A model generated the notes under the pieces. The model did not search any database, was not told the DNA's origin, and was given only the letters and a program-made list of their open reading frames with translations. A program made the position numbers and the translations under genes. Positions 50,859 through 60,414 of a stretch of 64,000 bases of DNA are shown one piece after another. This stretch comes from Verrucomicrobiales bacterium (GTDB lineage Bacteria > Verrucomicrobiota > Verrucomicrobiia > Methylacidiphilales > JAAUTS01), in NCBI GenBank assembly GCA_031256975.1, contig JAIRPN010000016.1:1-64000 (forward strand), given 5' to 3'. Each line of letters starts with the position of its first letter. Positions within the stretch are counted from its first letter, which is position 1.

Positions 50859-51202
50859 AATTAAATTTTTTGGCCGAGTTTTGGCTCAATTTACCAAAAA
50901 CTGGTCGCTAAAAATATTTGATTAAAACGCGTTGAAACTGCTGTTTCAAGCATCCATAAGTCTCTTTAGCAGAGCCCTATAGATGACGTTCCACACAATT
51001 CAATCTTTACGTTTTACTACTACTATTACTGTTAAGTATCTTAAATACTTAGTACGTCATAAACATCGTTTTGCGTTCGCTAACGCAAACAACGATTCAT
51101 TCTTTTTAGAGAGCCTAACCTTGTCTTTCTGACTTGGTTTTAACTGCCGCCTCGCGGCTGTTAAGTTCCGTCTTCGAGCTGTTTCACCCGAAAGGGATGA
51201 AC
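50859..51202 (-). other. rRNA operon leader with stable hairpins
   Basis: No gene is visible. Two hairpins stand out: one around 51064-51094 (GCGTT, loop CGCT, AACGC, extended outward with a two-base bulge) and one at 51150-51170 (AAC-GCCGC, loop CTC, GCGGC-GTT). These are likely transcribed leader structures for rRNA processing or antitermination. Confidence 0.5.
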
Positions 51203-51230
51203 AACATATCGAATTTTTTATTATCGTCAA
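51203..51230 (-). promoter_or_regulatory. rRNA operon promoter P2
   Basis: On the minus strand, TTGACG (plus 51225-51230), 16 bases, then TATGTT (plus 51203-51208). The segment just upstream is rich in A/T tracts, like an UP element. It is a diverged copy of P1: both have CTGTTGAC before the spacer and TTCATCCC/TTCATTCC after the -10. Confidence 0.7.
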
Positions 51231-51320
51231 CAGTTTTTTGAAAATTTTTTAACTTTTTTCAAAGTTTTTTCGCTTTCACTGTCGCGTTTTATTTAATTTC
51301 GTTCAAAGAGCGGAATGAAG

Positions 51321-51348
51321 AACCTATAGAAAATTTGTTTTTGGTCAA
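51321..51348 (-). promoter_or_regulatory. rRNA operon promoter P1
   Basis: On the minus strand, TTGACC (plus 51343-51348), 16 bases, then TAGGTT (plus 51321-51326), with an A/T-rich tract upstream at 51349-51369. Lies 118 bases upstream of P2, which it resembles over about 60 bases. Confidence 0.65.
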
Positions 51349-51374
51349 CAGCATTTTGAAAAAAAATTGAAGAA

Positions 51375-51410
51375 ACCCATCCAATGCCCTGTTTATGCGG
51401 CTCGGATGGG
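51375..51410. terminator. Hairpin between the coiled-coil gene and the rRNA promoters
   Basis: CCCATCC at 51376-51382 pairs with GGATGGG at 51404-51410 around a 21-base loop. T-rich tracts follow in both directions. It probably ends transcription of the coiled-coil gene before the rRNA promoters. Confidence 0.5.
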
Positions 51411-51562
51411 CATAATTTTTTTGACTGCCTCGTGTTAAAAGCCGTTTTTTTGAATTCCCGGATCATTTTTTGCGGCCGGATCGTCACCAATCCGTTATGA
51501 AAACGCCGCTTCGGGGTATTGGAAAACAAAAATCTCCCCTTCTAGCACAAAAATACGCCCTA

Positions 51563-52144
51563 TTAGTCGGCGTGCCCGGCAACTGCTTGACTGGCGGTTC
51601 CTGAAACGGCCGGCGCCGGTTGGTAATCAAAGCGTTGCTTCCATTCATCGGACAACTGCTCAAATGATACCTTGGCAGCTCCCTTGCCGTGGGTGAAATA
51701 AACAAAACTGTCATCCACCCTGGTAAGCACCACATCCTGATAAACCAGATGGTCCAGCGTCGACAGGGTCTCGTATTTTTCGCCAACCGCTTGTTTTCTT
51801 ACCAGTGCGCAATAGCGCTGGCGATAATCCGCCTCAGCTTTTTTAAGGAGTTCGGACTGCCGGTCAAATTGCCCTTTGGAATCGTCTGCCTGCCTTTGCA
51901 GTTCAAGGATCCGCCGCTCCTTCTCCCCTTGAGACTGTTTGAGTTGATCCACTTGTTGTGCCAATTGCTTAATCTGCGCGGATAATTGCTGCTTCTCCTG
52001 TTGCAATTCCGCCGCCGCCAATTCCGCGGGTGATTCCACCGCACTTTCCGCGGTTTTCTTGTAAAGATAAGAACCGCCAAAGCCGCCAACCGCCAGGCAA
52101 ACCAGCACGATCAGCACCGTCTTAAAAATTTCGCGAAATTCCAT
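51563..52144 (-). CDS. Membrane-anchored coiled-coil protein
   Basis: A 193-residue protein starting at the ATG 52142-52144 (an upstream start would add seven residues). One N-terminal membrane helix (IFKTVLIVLVCLAVGGFGG, about 6-24) precedes a long coiled coil (about 38-115, with heptads such as LQQEKQQLSAQIKQLAQQVD). A small C-terminal domain follows (YQDVVLTRVDDSFVYFTHGK with SFEQLSDEWKQRFDY). That last motif recurs in Verrucomicrobiota envelope proteins as I remember them, where it follows a coiled coil or stands alone; its function is not known to me. It points away from the aldo/keto reductase gene, with 92 bases between the starts. Confidence 0.65.
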   Translation of the reverse strand: MEFREIFKTVLIVLVCLAVGGFGGSYLYKKTAESAVESPAELAAAELQQEKQQLSAQIKQLAQQVDQLKQSQGEKERRILELQRQADDSKGQFDRQSELLKKAEADYRQRYCALVRKQAVGEKYETLSTLDHLVYQDVVLTRVDDSFVYFTHGKGAAKVSFEQLSDEWKQRFDYQPAPAVSGTASQAVAGHAD

Positions 52145-52200
52145 GAATTTGGCTGATATTTGCACGCCAACCCCCGCAGTTCAATCCCAATGCTATTGAT

Positions 52201-52230
52201 TTGTGATCTTATTGGTTTTTTGCTAGGTTA
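52201..52230 (+). promoter_or_regulatory. Putative promoter of the aldo/keto reductase gene
   Basis: TTGTGA (52201-52206) and TAGGTT (52225-52230) are 18 bases apart. The predicted transcription start coincides with the ATG at 52237, another possible leaderless mRNA. Confidence 0.4.
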
Positions 52231-52236
52231 ACGGGT

Positions 52237-53274
52237 ATGTCACGCTACGAGCTCATGAAATACCACCGTTGCGGCCAGAGCGGCCTCAAACTCCCCGTCG
52301 TCTCCCTCGGCGGCTGGCATAACTTCAGCAACCCCGACCAGGCCAGGACGCTAACCCTGAAGGCTTGGGACCTTGGCATTACGCACTTTGATTTTGCCAA
52401 CAACTACGGCCCGCCCCCCGGCGCCGCGGAAACCAGCTTCGGCAAACTGCTGCAACACGAACTCGCCGCCCACCGCGACGAACTGATCATCTCCAGCAAG
52501 GCCGGCTACTATATGTGGGAAGGCCCCTACGGCGACTGGGGTTCCAAGAAATACCTCACCGCCAGCCTGCACCAGTCCCTCAAGCGCCTGCAACTCGACT
52601 ACGTCGACATCTTCTACCACCACCGCTACGACCCTGACACCCCGCTCGAGGAAACCATGGGCGCCCTCGCCCAGATCATTCGCGAAGGCAAGGCCCTCTA
52701 CGCCGGCATCAGCAACTACCCCGCCAAGGCCGCGAAAAAGGCCGCCAAGATCATGGCCAAGCTGCACGTCCCCCTCGTCATCCACCAGTGCGCCTACAAC
52801 ATGCTGCACCGCCACATCGAGGACAAAGTGCTGGAAGAAACCGCCGACCACGGCATGGGCATGATCGTCTTCAGCCCCCTCGCGCAAGGACAACTCAGCG
52901 ACCGCTACCTCCACGGCATCCCCGCCGACTCGCGGGTGAAAACCTCCGGCCAGTTCCTCAAGGCCGAAAACCTCACCAAACAAAAACTCGAAGTCATCAC
53001 CAAGCTCAACGACTTCGCCAAAGCCCGCGGCCAGACCCTCTCGCAACTCGCCCTGACCTGGATCCTGCGCGACCGCCGCATCACCAGCCTCCTCATCGGC
53101 GCCAGCAAACCCGAACAAATCGCGGACTGCTGCAAAGCCACCGAAGCCGAACTCCTCAGTGCCGACGAACTGAAAAAGATCGAGGCCATCCTCGCCCCCA
53201 TCAGCCCCTCGCCGCTAACCCCCGCCATCAAAGCCCCGCGCAGCCTCCGCCCCATCCCCAGAAAAAAGACCTGA
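52237..53274 (+). CDS. Aldo/keto reductase (YghZ / Kv-beta-like)
   Basis: A 345-residue NADPH-dependent oxidoreductase. Catalytic tetrad residues are visible: Asp and Tyr in FDFANNYGPPPGAAE, Lys in LIISSKAGYYMW, and His in YVDIFYHHRYD. SPLAQGQLSDRYL and LLIGASKPEQI bind the cofactor phosphate and ribose. The GPPPGAAETSFGK loop and the WEGPYGDWGS insertion place it with E. coli YghZ, an L-glyceraldehyde-3-phosphate reductase, which also acts on methylglyoxal. The gene has strong GC-rich codon use. It ends about 100 bases before a 41-bp tandem repeat. Confidence 0.9.
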   Translation: MSRYELMKYHRCGQSGLKLPVVSLGGWHNFSNPDQARTLTLKAWDLGITHFDFANNYGPPPGAAETSFGKLLQHELAAHRDELIISSKAGYYMWEGPYGDWGSKKYLTASLHQSLKRLQLDYVDIFYHHRYDPDTPLEETMGALAQIIREGKALYAGISNYPAKAAKKAAKIMAKLHVPLVIHQCAYNMLHRHIEDKVLEETADHGMGMIVFSPLAQGQLSDRYLHGIPADSRVKTSGQFLKAENLTKQKLEVITKLNDFAKARGQTLSQLALTWILRDRRITSLLIGASKPEQIADCCKATEAELLSADELKKIEAILAPISPSPLTPAIKAPRSLRPIPRKKT

Positions 53275-53377
53275 CCCTCCTCCCTCCCGGCGAAAAGAAA
53301 AAAACGGCTCCCCAACAAGCCCCGGCCCCCGGCGAACCATCGCCAGCCGGGGAATTTCACCCCCACATCAGGGGGCT

Positions 53378-53541
53378 ATATCTCCCGAAAGGAAATTGCC
53401 TGCCCAAGCCTGACGACACAATTTCCTGAAAGGAAAATCTTCTACAAGTCTTGGTAATACAATTTCCCAAGAGAAAATTCTTCCGCCAAGCTTGGTTGCA
53501 CAATTTCCCGAAAGAAAAATCTTCCACCAAGCCTAGGGACC
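53378..53541. repeat. Four-copy 41-bp tandem repeat with internal dyads
   Basis: Copies begin at 53378, 53419, 53460 and 53501, exactly 41 bases apart. Each contains a TTTCC-CGAAA-GGAAA-like inverted repeat (weakest in copies 1 and 3) and later a CCAAGC-type half dyad that is a perfect palindrome (CCAAGCTTGG) in copy 3. Copies diverge by roughly 15-30 percent. The rest of the 53275-53593 stretch has GC-rich hairpins (CCCCGGC/GCCGGGG, CCCCC/GGGGG) and no gene. Confidence 0.8.
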
Positions 53542-53593
53542 AAAAAATCCCATTCTTGCCAAAGCCCCACCGCCTCGTAGGCTCTTTTCCCTG

Positions 53594-54349
53594 ATGACTA
53601 CCCCCTCCATCATCCGCTTCCGCCTGCAGGACTTACGCAACCAGGAACACTATCAATACGGCCTCGAATTCCGGCAATTGGCCCTTTCCGTCTGGCCCGG
53701 CGACAACCCGCCCCTTGGCACCTACTGGCACAGCTTCACCGCCGCCCTCGCCGAAGAAGAAGCCGCGCTCGAACGAATTCATAAAAGTGAACTCACCGAT
53801 CCGCTCACAGACCTCCATCGCAAGCGCGAACACCTCTATCGCGGATTCGACCACACCGTCAATGCCGCCCTCAACGGCATCGAACCTGCCAAAATCCCCC
53901 ACGCCCAACATCTCCGTGCCATTCTCGACAACTACCGCAACCCCAACGCCCTCCCTTACCAGCAACAAAGCGGCACCCTCAACAATCTGATCCAAGACCT
54001 TAAAACCCGCGCAGCAGCAGCCTGCGACAGCCTCGGCCTCAACCCGCAACTCCACGCCCTTGAACAGGCGAATCTGGAATTTGACCGCCTGTTCAACCAA
54101 CGCGCCGACGAGCAGGCAGGACAAAGCCACCTTTCCGCCGTCCGTGACATCCGCAAAACCATGGACCGCGCCCTGCGCGACCTCTTCGAAATCTGCGAAG
54201 GCCAAGCCAAGCTCGACCCCTCCCCCGGCAACCCCTGCGTCCGCTTCATCCACGCCCTCAACCCCATCAACCAAGACTTCGCCCGCACCCTCCAAACCCG
54301 CCGCAGCTACACCAAGCACCGGCGCAAACAAGGCTTAACGCAAGCTTAA
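53594..54349 (+). CDS. Hypothetical helical protein (DUF6261-like)
   Basis: A 251-residue, largely helical, soluble protein. The opening IIRFRLQDLRNQEHYQYGLEF, a pattern of paired helices around 55-130 and a C-terminal IRKTMDRALRDLFEICEGQA segment resemble the DUF6261 family common in Bacteroidota, for which no function is established. The C-terminus is basic (RRSYTKHRRKQG). The gene follows the 41-bp tandem repeats by 52 bases. A minus-strand frame across most of it is a shadow of GC-rich codons. The family link is from memory and should be treated as a suggestion. Confidence 0.55.
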   Translation: MTTPSIIRFRLQDLRNQEHYQYGLEFRQLALSVWPGDNPPLGTYWHSFTAALAEEEAALERIHKSELTDPLTDLHRKREHLYRGFDHTVNAALNGIEPAKIPHAQHLRAILDNYRNPNALPYQQQSGTLNNLIQDLKTRAAAACDSLGLNPQLHALEQANLEFDRLFNQRADEQAGQSHLSAVRDIRKTMDRALRDLFEICEGQAKLDPSPGNPCVRFIHALNPINQDFARTLQTRRSYTKHRRKQGLTQA

Positions 54350-54385
54350 CAATAAAATTCCATCACCACTCCCGGAATGACTGCA

Positions 54386-54418
54386 CAAAAAAAGCGTGGA
54401 ACAATCCACGCTTTTTAT
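54386..54418. terminator. Bidirectional intrinsic terminator
   Basis: AAAGCGTGGA pairs with TCCACGCTTT around an ACAA loop (54391-54414); A residues precede and T residues follow, so it serves both the convergent hypothetical and PEP-CTERM genes. Confidence 0.85.
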
Positions 54419-54432
54419 CACCGCATGACAGT

Positions 54433-56088
54433 TTAAATCCGGTGACGACGCCATCTGGATTTGAACGCCACAACCAGCCCTATGCCCACTGCCAATAGCA
54501 GCCAGGCCGAGGGTTCCGGAATCGCCGTCACGACACCTTTTCCGCCCAGGTTGCTGAAGGTGTAATCATTGTAAGTCCAGGTATTGCCATCCACCTGATT
54601 CCATCCCGATACCGTAAAATCATCACCATAGCTCAATGTGAGGTTCGAATCATCAATCAAGAGCCACTCTCCGGTATTTGCGGCGTTATCCAGATTAATG
54701 ACAATGCTGCCATTGAGATTGGCCGTGCCATCATACCCACCGAGTCGATTGCTAATGCCATCATTCCCCAGATAAAAGGTCAATCCCCCGGTAGTATCCA
54801 CGGTTAGCGTGGCTGCATTAAAAACATAAGTGCCGCCTTGGTATGTGTTCAAGGAAGCCAACATCATGACTCCGCCTCCCATTACCTGCAGTCCACCAAC
54901 ACCAGACAAAGTGCCGTGCATGGTGATTTGTTTGTCATTGGGAGTGAAAGTCGCGTTATTATAGATAGTCATATCCATGTTTGATGACCAATCCGCTGTC
55001 GCACCAATAACGCCGTCATTTAATTCAATCGTGTTGCGGGCCATCGCCGTGGAGCCTTTATTAATGCCATTCGCTCCGATGTTCAAAGTGCCGCCGCTAA
55101 CGACCATTCTGGCCCCGGTGCTGGAATCAAAGGATGCTGACGCATCTTTCGCCATGCCAAAAGTCACCCCAGTCGTCTCAACCAAACCGCCTCTGATTTC
55201 AAAAGACGCATTGCCCCGGGCGCCAGCAAGCTCCGCCCACCCCAAAACCACGCCGGTACCGCTCAATCGCATGGTCCCTCCCGTAACTAGCAGCTTGGCC
55301 TGATTACTGATGTTGGTGGTCGCGTTGTTGCCGTACATGATCGTCGCCCCCGCCGACCAATCCGCAAATCCCCGTTGCAAGGTAAAGGTGAACCCGTCGT
55401 TGCTTTGCCCGATCTTGTTGCTGTTGATGCCCGTGGAGTCAAATTGCGACATGACAGCATTGAAGTCATCCATGGTTACATTGCGGGTAATGGTATAGCT
55501 GCGCGCATAGAATTGCGCGTTATTAATATTAAGAGTCGATCCAATTGAGGTAAAGTCGCTGCGATAAACCCCCGAAATCAGATTCACCGTCCCATTGCTA
55601 TTAAACCACATTTGTGCATTGCTTCGCCCGGAAGTTTGCTGCACCCCCGCCGTGGCCCCGCCGTACAAATTCAAGACACCACTGTTCACGTTGAAATGCA
55701 TGCTATTGTTGGTACCTTGTAGGAAGTTAAAAATCGTCAGGTTAGTCGCGCTATTGAGCGTAATCATGTTATCATCGGCACCGGTAAAACCTATCGTCGT
55801 GCCGGTAAATATCCAAGTCCCACCGTTAACCTGCAACCCACCATTGTCCGCCACAGGCGTTCTTTGTCGGACACTCAATTTGATTTCATCAGTTACTTTA
55901 ATCGCTCCGCCGGAACCTCCAAAAACCGCCGTGTTTCCATCCTGCCATTTACTACCACTCCAATTATAGGAAGTATAATTCCAGTTCAGGTCAGCGGGAT
56001 TTCCCCAATTGTACTTCACGGGTTGAGCCGAAGCAGCACTGGCAAACCCGACAATAGTGAACACTAAGCACGCAATTCTATTCTTCAT
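54433..56088 (-). CDS. PEP-CTERM protein with autotransporter-type beta-repeat passenger
   Basis: A 551-residue exported protein. A signal peptide covers residues 1-21 (ending ASAASAQ). The body is rich in Asn, Thr, Gly and repeats short beta-strand units such as LQVNGGTWIFTGTTIGF, LLVTGGTMRLSGTGVVLG and MVVSGGTLNIGANG. Near the C-terminus, TYQGGTYVFNAATLTVDTTG matches the autotransporter-associated beta strand repeat. The tail is a full PEP-CTERM sorting signal: AIPEPSAWLLLAVGIG, a hydrophobic helix, then RWRRHR. It is a likely substrate of the exosortase at 24166-25143 and would be displayed or released with exopolysaccharide. Its mRNA begins with an unusual four-codon frame overlapping the start. 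Confidence 0.87.
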   Translation of the reverse strand: MKNRIACLVFTIVGFASAASAQPVKYNWGNPADLNWNYTSYNWSGSKWQDGNTAVFGGSGGAIKVTDEIKLSVRQRTPVADNGGLQVNGGTWIFTGTTIGFTGADDNMITLNSATNLTIFNFLQGTNNSMHFNVNSGVLNLYGGATAGVQQTSGRSNAQMWFNSNGTVNLISGVYRSDFTSIGSTLNINNAQFYARSYTITRNVTMDDFNAVMSQFDSTGINSNKIGQSNDGFTFTLQRGFADWSAGATIMYGNNATTNISNQAKLLVTGGTMRLSGTGVVLGWAELAGARGNASFEIRGGLVETTGVTFGMAKDASASFDSSTGARMVVSGGTLNIGANGINKGSTAMARNTIELNDGVIGATADWSSNMDMTIYNNATFTPNDKQITMHGTLSGVGGLQVMGGGVMMLASLNTYQGGTYVFNAATLTVDTTGGLTFYLGNDGISNRLGGYDGTANLNGSIVINLDNAANTGEWLLIDDSNLTLSYGDDFTVSGWNQVDGNTWTYNDYTFSNLGGKGVVTAIPEPSAWLLLAVGIGLVVAFKSRWRRHRI

Positions 56089-56147
56089 GTCCTCCTCATG
56101 GTAAACGTTTCATCATATTACTATACGTAATCCACTTCAAAAACAAG
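56089..56147 (-). promoter_or_regulatory. Promoter and overlapping mini-ORF upstream of the PEP-CTERM gene
   Basis: On the minus strand, CTTGTT (plus 56142-56147), 16 bases, TATAGT (plus 56120-56125). Just before the gene, ATG-AGG-AGG-ACA-TGA forms a four-codon frame whose TGA overlaps the real ATG; its AGGAGG is also the only Shine-Dalgarno, but very close to that ATG. Confidence 0.4.
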
Positions 56148-56248
56148 CCGTTTAATCTGACACAATACTATGTATTTAAATAAAACATCCCCAATAACCT
56201 CCACTCAATCACGAGAATTTTACTTTTGCATCCGGCATTTTTGACTAG

Positions 56249-57904
<1,656 letters not shown>

Positions 57905-57925
57905 ACATAACCCTTCCCCAAAAAA

Positions 57926-57952
57926 GACGTCCCCTGCGGGGCGTCTTTTTTT
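57926..57952 (+). terminator. Intrinsic terminator after pgi
   Basis: GACG-T-CCCC pairs with GGGG-CGTC around TGC, with one bulged T, followed by a run of T residues; preceded by A residues, so it may work in both directions. Confidence 0.82.
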
Positions 57953-58000
57953 GTGTCCCGGACTATCACGGCCACAAAAAATATTTTCCGAAATAATCAT

Positions 58001-58118
58001 CCGGCTACCCCGTCTGCTGCGCAGCCATCCCTTCAAATAAAAGAGGAATTAAACAACAGCCCGGGAAATTCCCCTTCCGTACGGAAGGGGTGGCGGCGTC
58101 AGCCGACGGGGTAGTCGG
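58001..58118. mobile_element. MITE-like palindromic element of 118 bp
   Basis: CGGCTACCCCGTCTGCTG near 58002 and CAGCCGACGGGGTAGTCG near 58100 are imperfect inverted copies (three mismatches in 19 bases). Just inside the right end is a perfect 20-base palindrome at 58071-58090 (CCCCTTCCGT and its complement). There is no coding capacity. The rest of 57905-58254 holds the pgi terminator and the presumed upstream region of the aquaporin gene. Non-autonomous mobility is inferred. Confidence 0.5.
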
Positions 58119-58254
58119 TATTGTCGCACTGACACCACTCAAGTGGCTGCGCTCAGAATGACGATGAAGTGAATTACTAAATCGCAATCGCCCACCCATT
58201 GTAACCAATTGGACACTTGACCCTGTCATCCCGCATCGGCAACATCTTTCGCTT

Positions 58255-58902
58255 ATGAATAAATATCTCACAGAGCTCATCGGGACCTTTTTCCTGGTCT
58301 TCACCATCGGTTGCACAGTCATCAGCCCCGGCGCCGGAGCCCTGGCGCCCCTGGCCATCGGCGCGGTGCTCATGGTCATGGTCTTCGCGGGCGGCCACAT
58401 CAGCGGCGCCAACTACAACCCCGCCGTCAGCGTCGCCATCTGGGTGCGTGGCAAACTCAATACCAAGGACCTGGTCGCCTACATCATCTTCCAACTCATT
58501 GGCGCCGTGCTGGCCTTCCTCGCCGTCGCTTACCTCAAGGGCTGCGACACCCTGACCACCCTCGCCGACGCCACCAGTCGCGCGAGCTACCCGGTCGGAC
58601 CGGCCCTGCTGGCTGAATTCCTTGGCACCTTCGCCCTGACCTTCGTCGTTTTGAATGTTGCCACCGCCAAGGGAACCGCGAACAACTCCTTCTACGGCTT
58701 GGCCATCGGCTTCACCGTCACCGCCATGGCTTACGCCGTCGGCGGCATCAGCGGCGGCGCCTTCAACCCGGCAGTCGCCCTCGGTATCACCCTGATGGGC
58801 CTCAGCACCTGGGCCAACATCTGGGTGTTCCTGCTCGCCAACATCGCCGCCGGTATCGCTTCCGGCTTGGCCTTCAAGTTTTTGGTCACTGACAAGTCCT
58901 GA
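58255..58902 (+). CDS. Aquaporin / MIP-family channel
   Basis: A 215-residue membrane protein with six helices and both half-helix NPA signatures: GANYNPAVSVAI (about 52-63) and GGAFNPAVALGI (about 165-176). The AEFLGTFALTFVVLNVA segment opens the second repeat. The size, and the spacing of the NPA boxes, fit water channels (AqpZ group) better than glycerol facilitators, which are longer in the second half, but selectivity residues cannot be judged reliably by eye. It stands alone between a MITE-like element and a hairpin region, with a GC-rich codon pattern like pgi. Confidence 0.9.
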   Translation: MNKYLTELIGTFFLVFTIGCTVISPGAGALAPLAIGAVLMVMVFAGGHISGANYNPAVSVAIWVRGKLNTKDLVAYIIFQLIGAVLAFLAVAYLKGCDTLTTLADATSRASYPVGPALLAEFLGTFALTFVVLNVATAKGTANNSFYGLAIGFTVTAMAYAVGGISGGAFNPAVALGITLMGLSTWANIWVFLLANIAAGIASGLAFKFLVTDKS

Positions 58903-58943
58903 TGATGGAAGATCGTAGATAGTAGATTGAAGATTTAAAGCAA

Positions 58944-58978
58944 GCGCCTCCGGCGGGATTTTATTCCGCCGGAGGCGC
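58944..58978. terminator. Strong hairpin after the aquaporin gene
   Basis: A perfect 13-bp stem, GCGCCTCCGGCGG with its complement, around GATTTTATT. No T-run follows, so it may be a repeat or stability element rather than a classical terminator. AT-rich flanks are themselves inverted copies of each other (GATAGTAGATTGAAGATTT type on the left). Confidence 0.6.
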
Positions 58979-59016
58979 TAATGTTTAATCATCCATCTAA
59001 AATCTGCCATCTACCA

Positions 59017-60042
59017 TCAAAGCAACCGGTCCTGTCGCGAAGAATTCGCCGCCAACCCCAACTTCTCATAGGCCAACGGCAACGCCACCCGTCCCTGCTG
59101 GGTGCGGCTGAGATAGCCCTGCATGATCAGGTAAGGCTCATGCACCTCCTCCAAGGTTCCCGCCTCCTCGCCCACCGCCACGGCCAGCGAGCCAACACCC
59201 ACCGGCCCGCCCTGGAACTTCACAATCAGCGTCTCCAGAATGCGTTTGTCCATCTCGTCCAGCCCGTGCTGGTCAATCTCCAACATGGTTAGCGCCCTGT
59301 CCGCCACCTCACGGGTGGTCTTGCCGGAATTTCTCACCAGCGCGAAATCACGCACCCACTTCAACAAATTATTGGCAATACGCGGCGTGCCGCGCGAACG
59401 ACGCGCAATCTCCCGCGCCGCGGCTTCATCCATGCCGCTAATACCCAGCAAACCCGCCGAGCGCAGCACAATCGCCATCAACGCCTCCGCGTTGTAATAC
59501 TCCAGACGATTGGTAATCCCAAACCTCGACCGCAACGGCGAACTCAACATCCCTGGTCGCGTCGTCGCCCCGACCAACGTGAACTTCGGCAAATTCAAAC
59601 ACACACTCCGCGCGCTCGGCCCCTGGTCGATGACAATATCAATCCGGAAATCCTCCATCGCCGGATAAAGATATTCCTCAATGGTCTTGTTCAGGCGGTG
59701 AATCTCGTCGATGAACAACACATCATTCTCCTCCAGCCCGGTCAACAACCCCGCCAAATCCCCCGCCTTCTCCAGCGTCGGCCCCGAGGTGATGCGCATC
59801 TGCACCCCCATCGCCTTCGCCAAAATATGCGCCAGCGTGGTCTTGCCCAAACCGGGCGGGCCGCTCAACAGGATATGCTCCAGCGCCTCCCCGCGCATCT
59901 TGGCCGACTGGATCATCACATCCAGCCGTTCCTTGACCTTCTCCTGCCCGACGAATTCCCCCATCTGCGCGGGACGCAGGGAATTCTGCATTTCGCTATT
60001 GGCTTCCTCGCGATTGAATTTGTCTAAAGTATGCTCGGACAT
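59017..60042 (-). CDS. ruvB: Holliday junction branch migration ATPase RuvB
   Basis: A 341-residue AAA+ motor that drives branch migration with RuvA. It opens with an AEYVGQ-like [19 protein letters not shown]. Walker A is [14 protein letters not shown] (about 59-72), Walker B FIDEIHRL, sensor [21 protein letters not shown], and the arginine finger region and winged helix end with [20 protein letters not shown]. All expected features are present. It lies downstream of ruvA but is separated from it by a four-helix-bundle gene within inverted repeats; the left repeat begins five bases before the ruvB start codon and leaves no obvious ribosome-binding site. Confidence 0.96.
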   Translation of the reverse strand: MSEHTLDKFNREEANSEMQNSLRPAQMGEFVGQEKVKERLDVMIQSAKMRGEALEHILLSGPPGLGKTTLAHILAKAMGVQMRITSGPTLEKAGDLAGLLTGLEENDVLFIDEIHRLNKTIEEYLYPAMEDFRIDIVIDQGPSARSVCLNLPKFTLVGATTRPGMLSSPLRSRFGITNRLEYYNAEALMAIVLRSAGLLGISGMDEAAAREIARRSRGTPRIANNLLKWVRDFALVRNSGKTTREVADRALTMLEIDQHGLDEMDKRILETLIVKFQGGPVGVGSLAVAVGEEAGTLEEVHEPYLIMQGYLSRTQQGRVALPLAYEKLGLAANSSRQDRLL

Positions 60043-60046
60043 AAAA

Positions 60047-60079
60047 GTCTGTAGTTTTAAGTGTTAAGTTTTAAGTGTT
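60047..60079. repeat. Left inverted repeat flanking the four-helix-bundle gene
   Basis: Plus strand begins GTCTGTAGTTTTAAGTGTTA and continues AGTTTTAAGTGTT. The reverse complement of 60415-60444 (GTCTGAAGTTTTAAGTGTTA, then AGCTTTAAGT) matches it at 28 of 30 positions. The stop codon of the enclosed gene lies inside this repeat. Confidence 0.85.
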
Positions 60080-60414
60080 CGGCGCAAACCTTCAAGCATG
60101 GCGGATATCTCGGTTGATTCCCGCTTCATCGTTTTGAATTCCGGTTCCTTAATAAGTCGGAGTTTCTTCGCAATGTATAACTGCGTCCTGAATTCCCCGC
60201 CGGAACCTTTGGCGATATCCAGGAATCTGGCAAACTCTTTTTTTGTTCCACGCTCCGCTCCCTCGGCGATATTGGACGGAACCGACAGCGCCGCACGTGT
60301 AATCTGATCCCTCAACGCGTATAACTTACAATCACCGAAAGTCTGAAAAACTTGCACGGTCAAACGGCAGGCCCGTTGCCACACCTCCAGATTTTCAAAA
60401 GACTGGTACGCCAT
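60064..60414 (-). CDS. Four-helix-bundle protein (S23 / Avd-like family)
   Basis: A 116-residue protein. The family markers are FENLEVWQRACRLTVQVFQT at the N-terminus, LRDQITRAALSVPSNIAEGAERG in the middle and SGGEFRTQLYIAKKLR later. The family is best known from intervening sequences in 23S rRNA and as relatives of Avd proteins of diversity-generating retroelements; its role is not established. No reverse transcriptase or variable repeat is present here. The gene begins immediately at the right inverted repeat and ends within the left one, which splits ruvA from ruvB. It looks like a small mobile cassette. Confidence 0.88.
   Translation of the reverse strand: MAYQSFENLEVWQRACRLTVQVFQTFGDCKLYALRDQITRAALSVPSNIAEGAERGTKKEFARFLDIAKGSGGEFRTQLYIAKKLRLIKEPEFKTMKRESTEISAMLEGLRRTLKT

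Noticed and set aside
51293-51529. Minus-strand frame of 78 codons upstream of the rRNA operon
   Set aside because: It covers the P1 promoter and a hairpin terminator and contains no protein-like pattern.
53378-53541. CRISPR array
   Set aside because: The whole 41-bp unit repeats and drifts; there are no unique spacers of constant length, and no cas genes are nearby.
53633-54331. Minus-strand frame opposite the DUF6261-like gene
   Set aside because: Low-complexity Val/Gly/Glu translation; the plus frame has better amino-acid balance and a proper start.
60064-60414. Diversity-generating retroelement suggested by the Avd-like protein
   Set aside because: No reverse transcriptase, template repeat or variable repeat is visible nearby.
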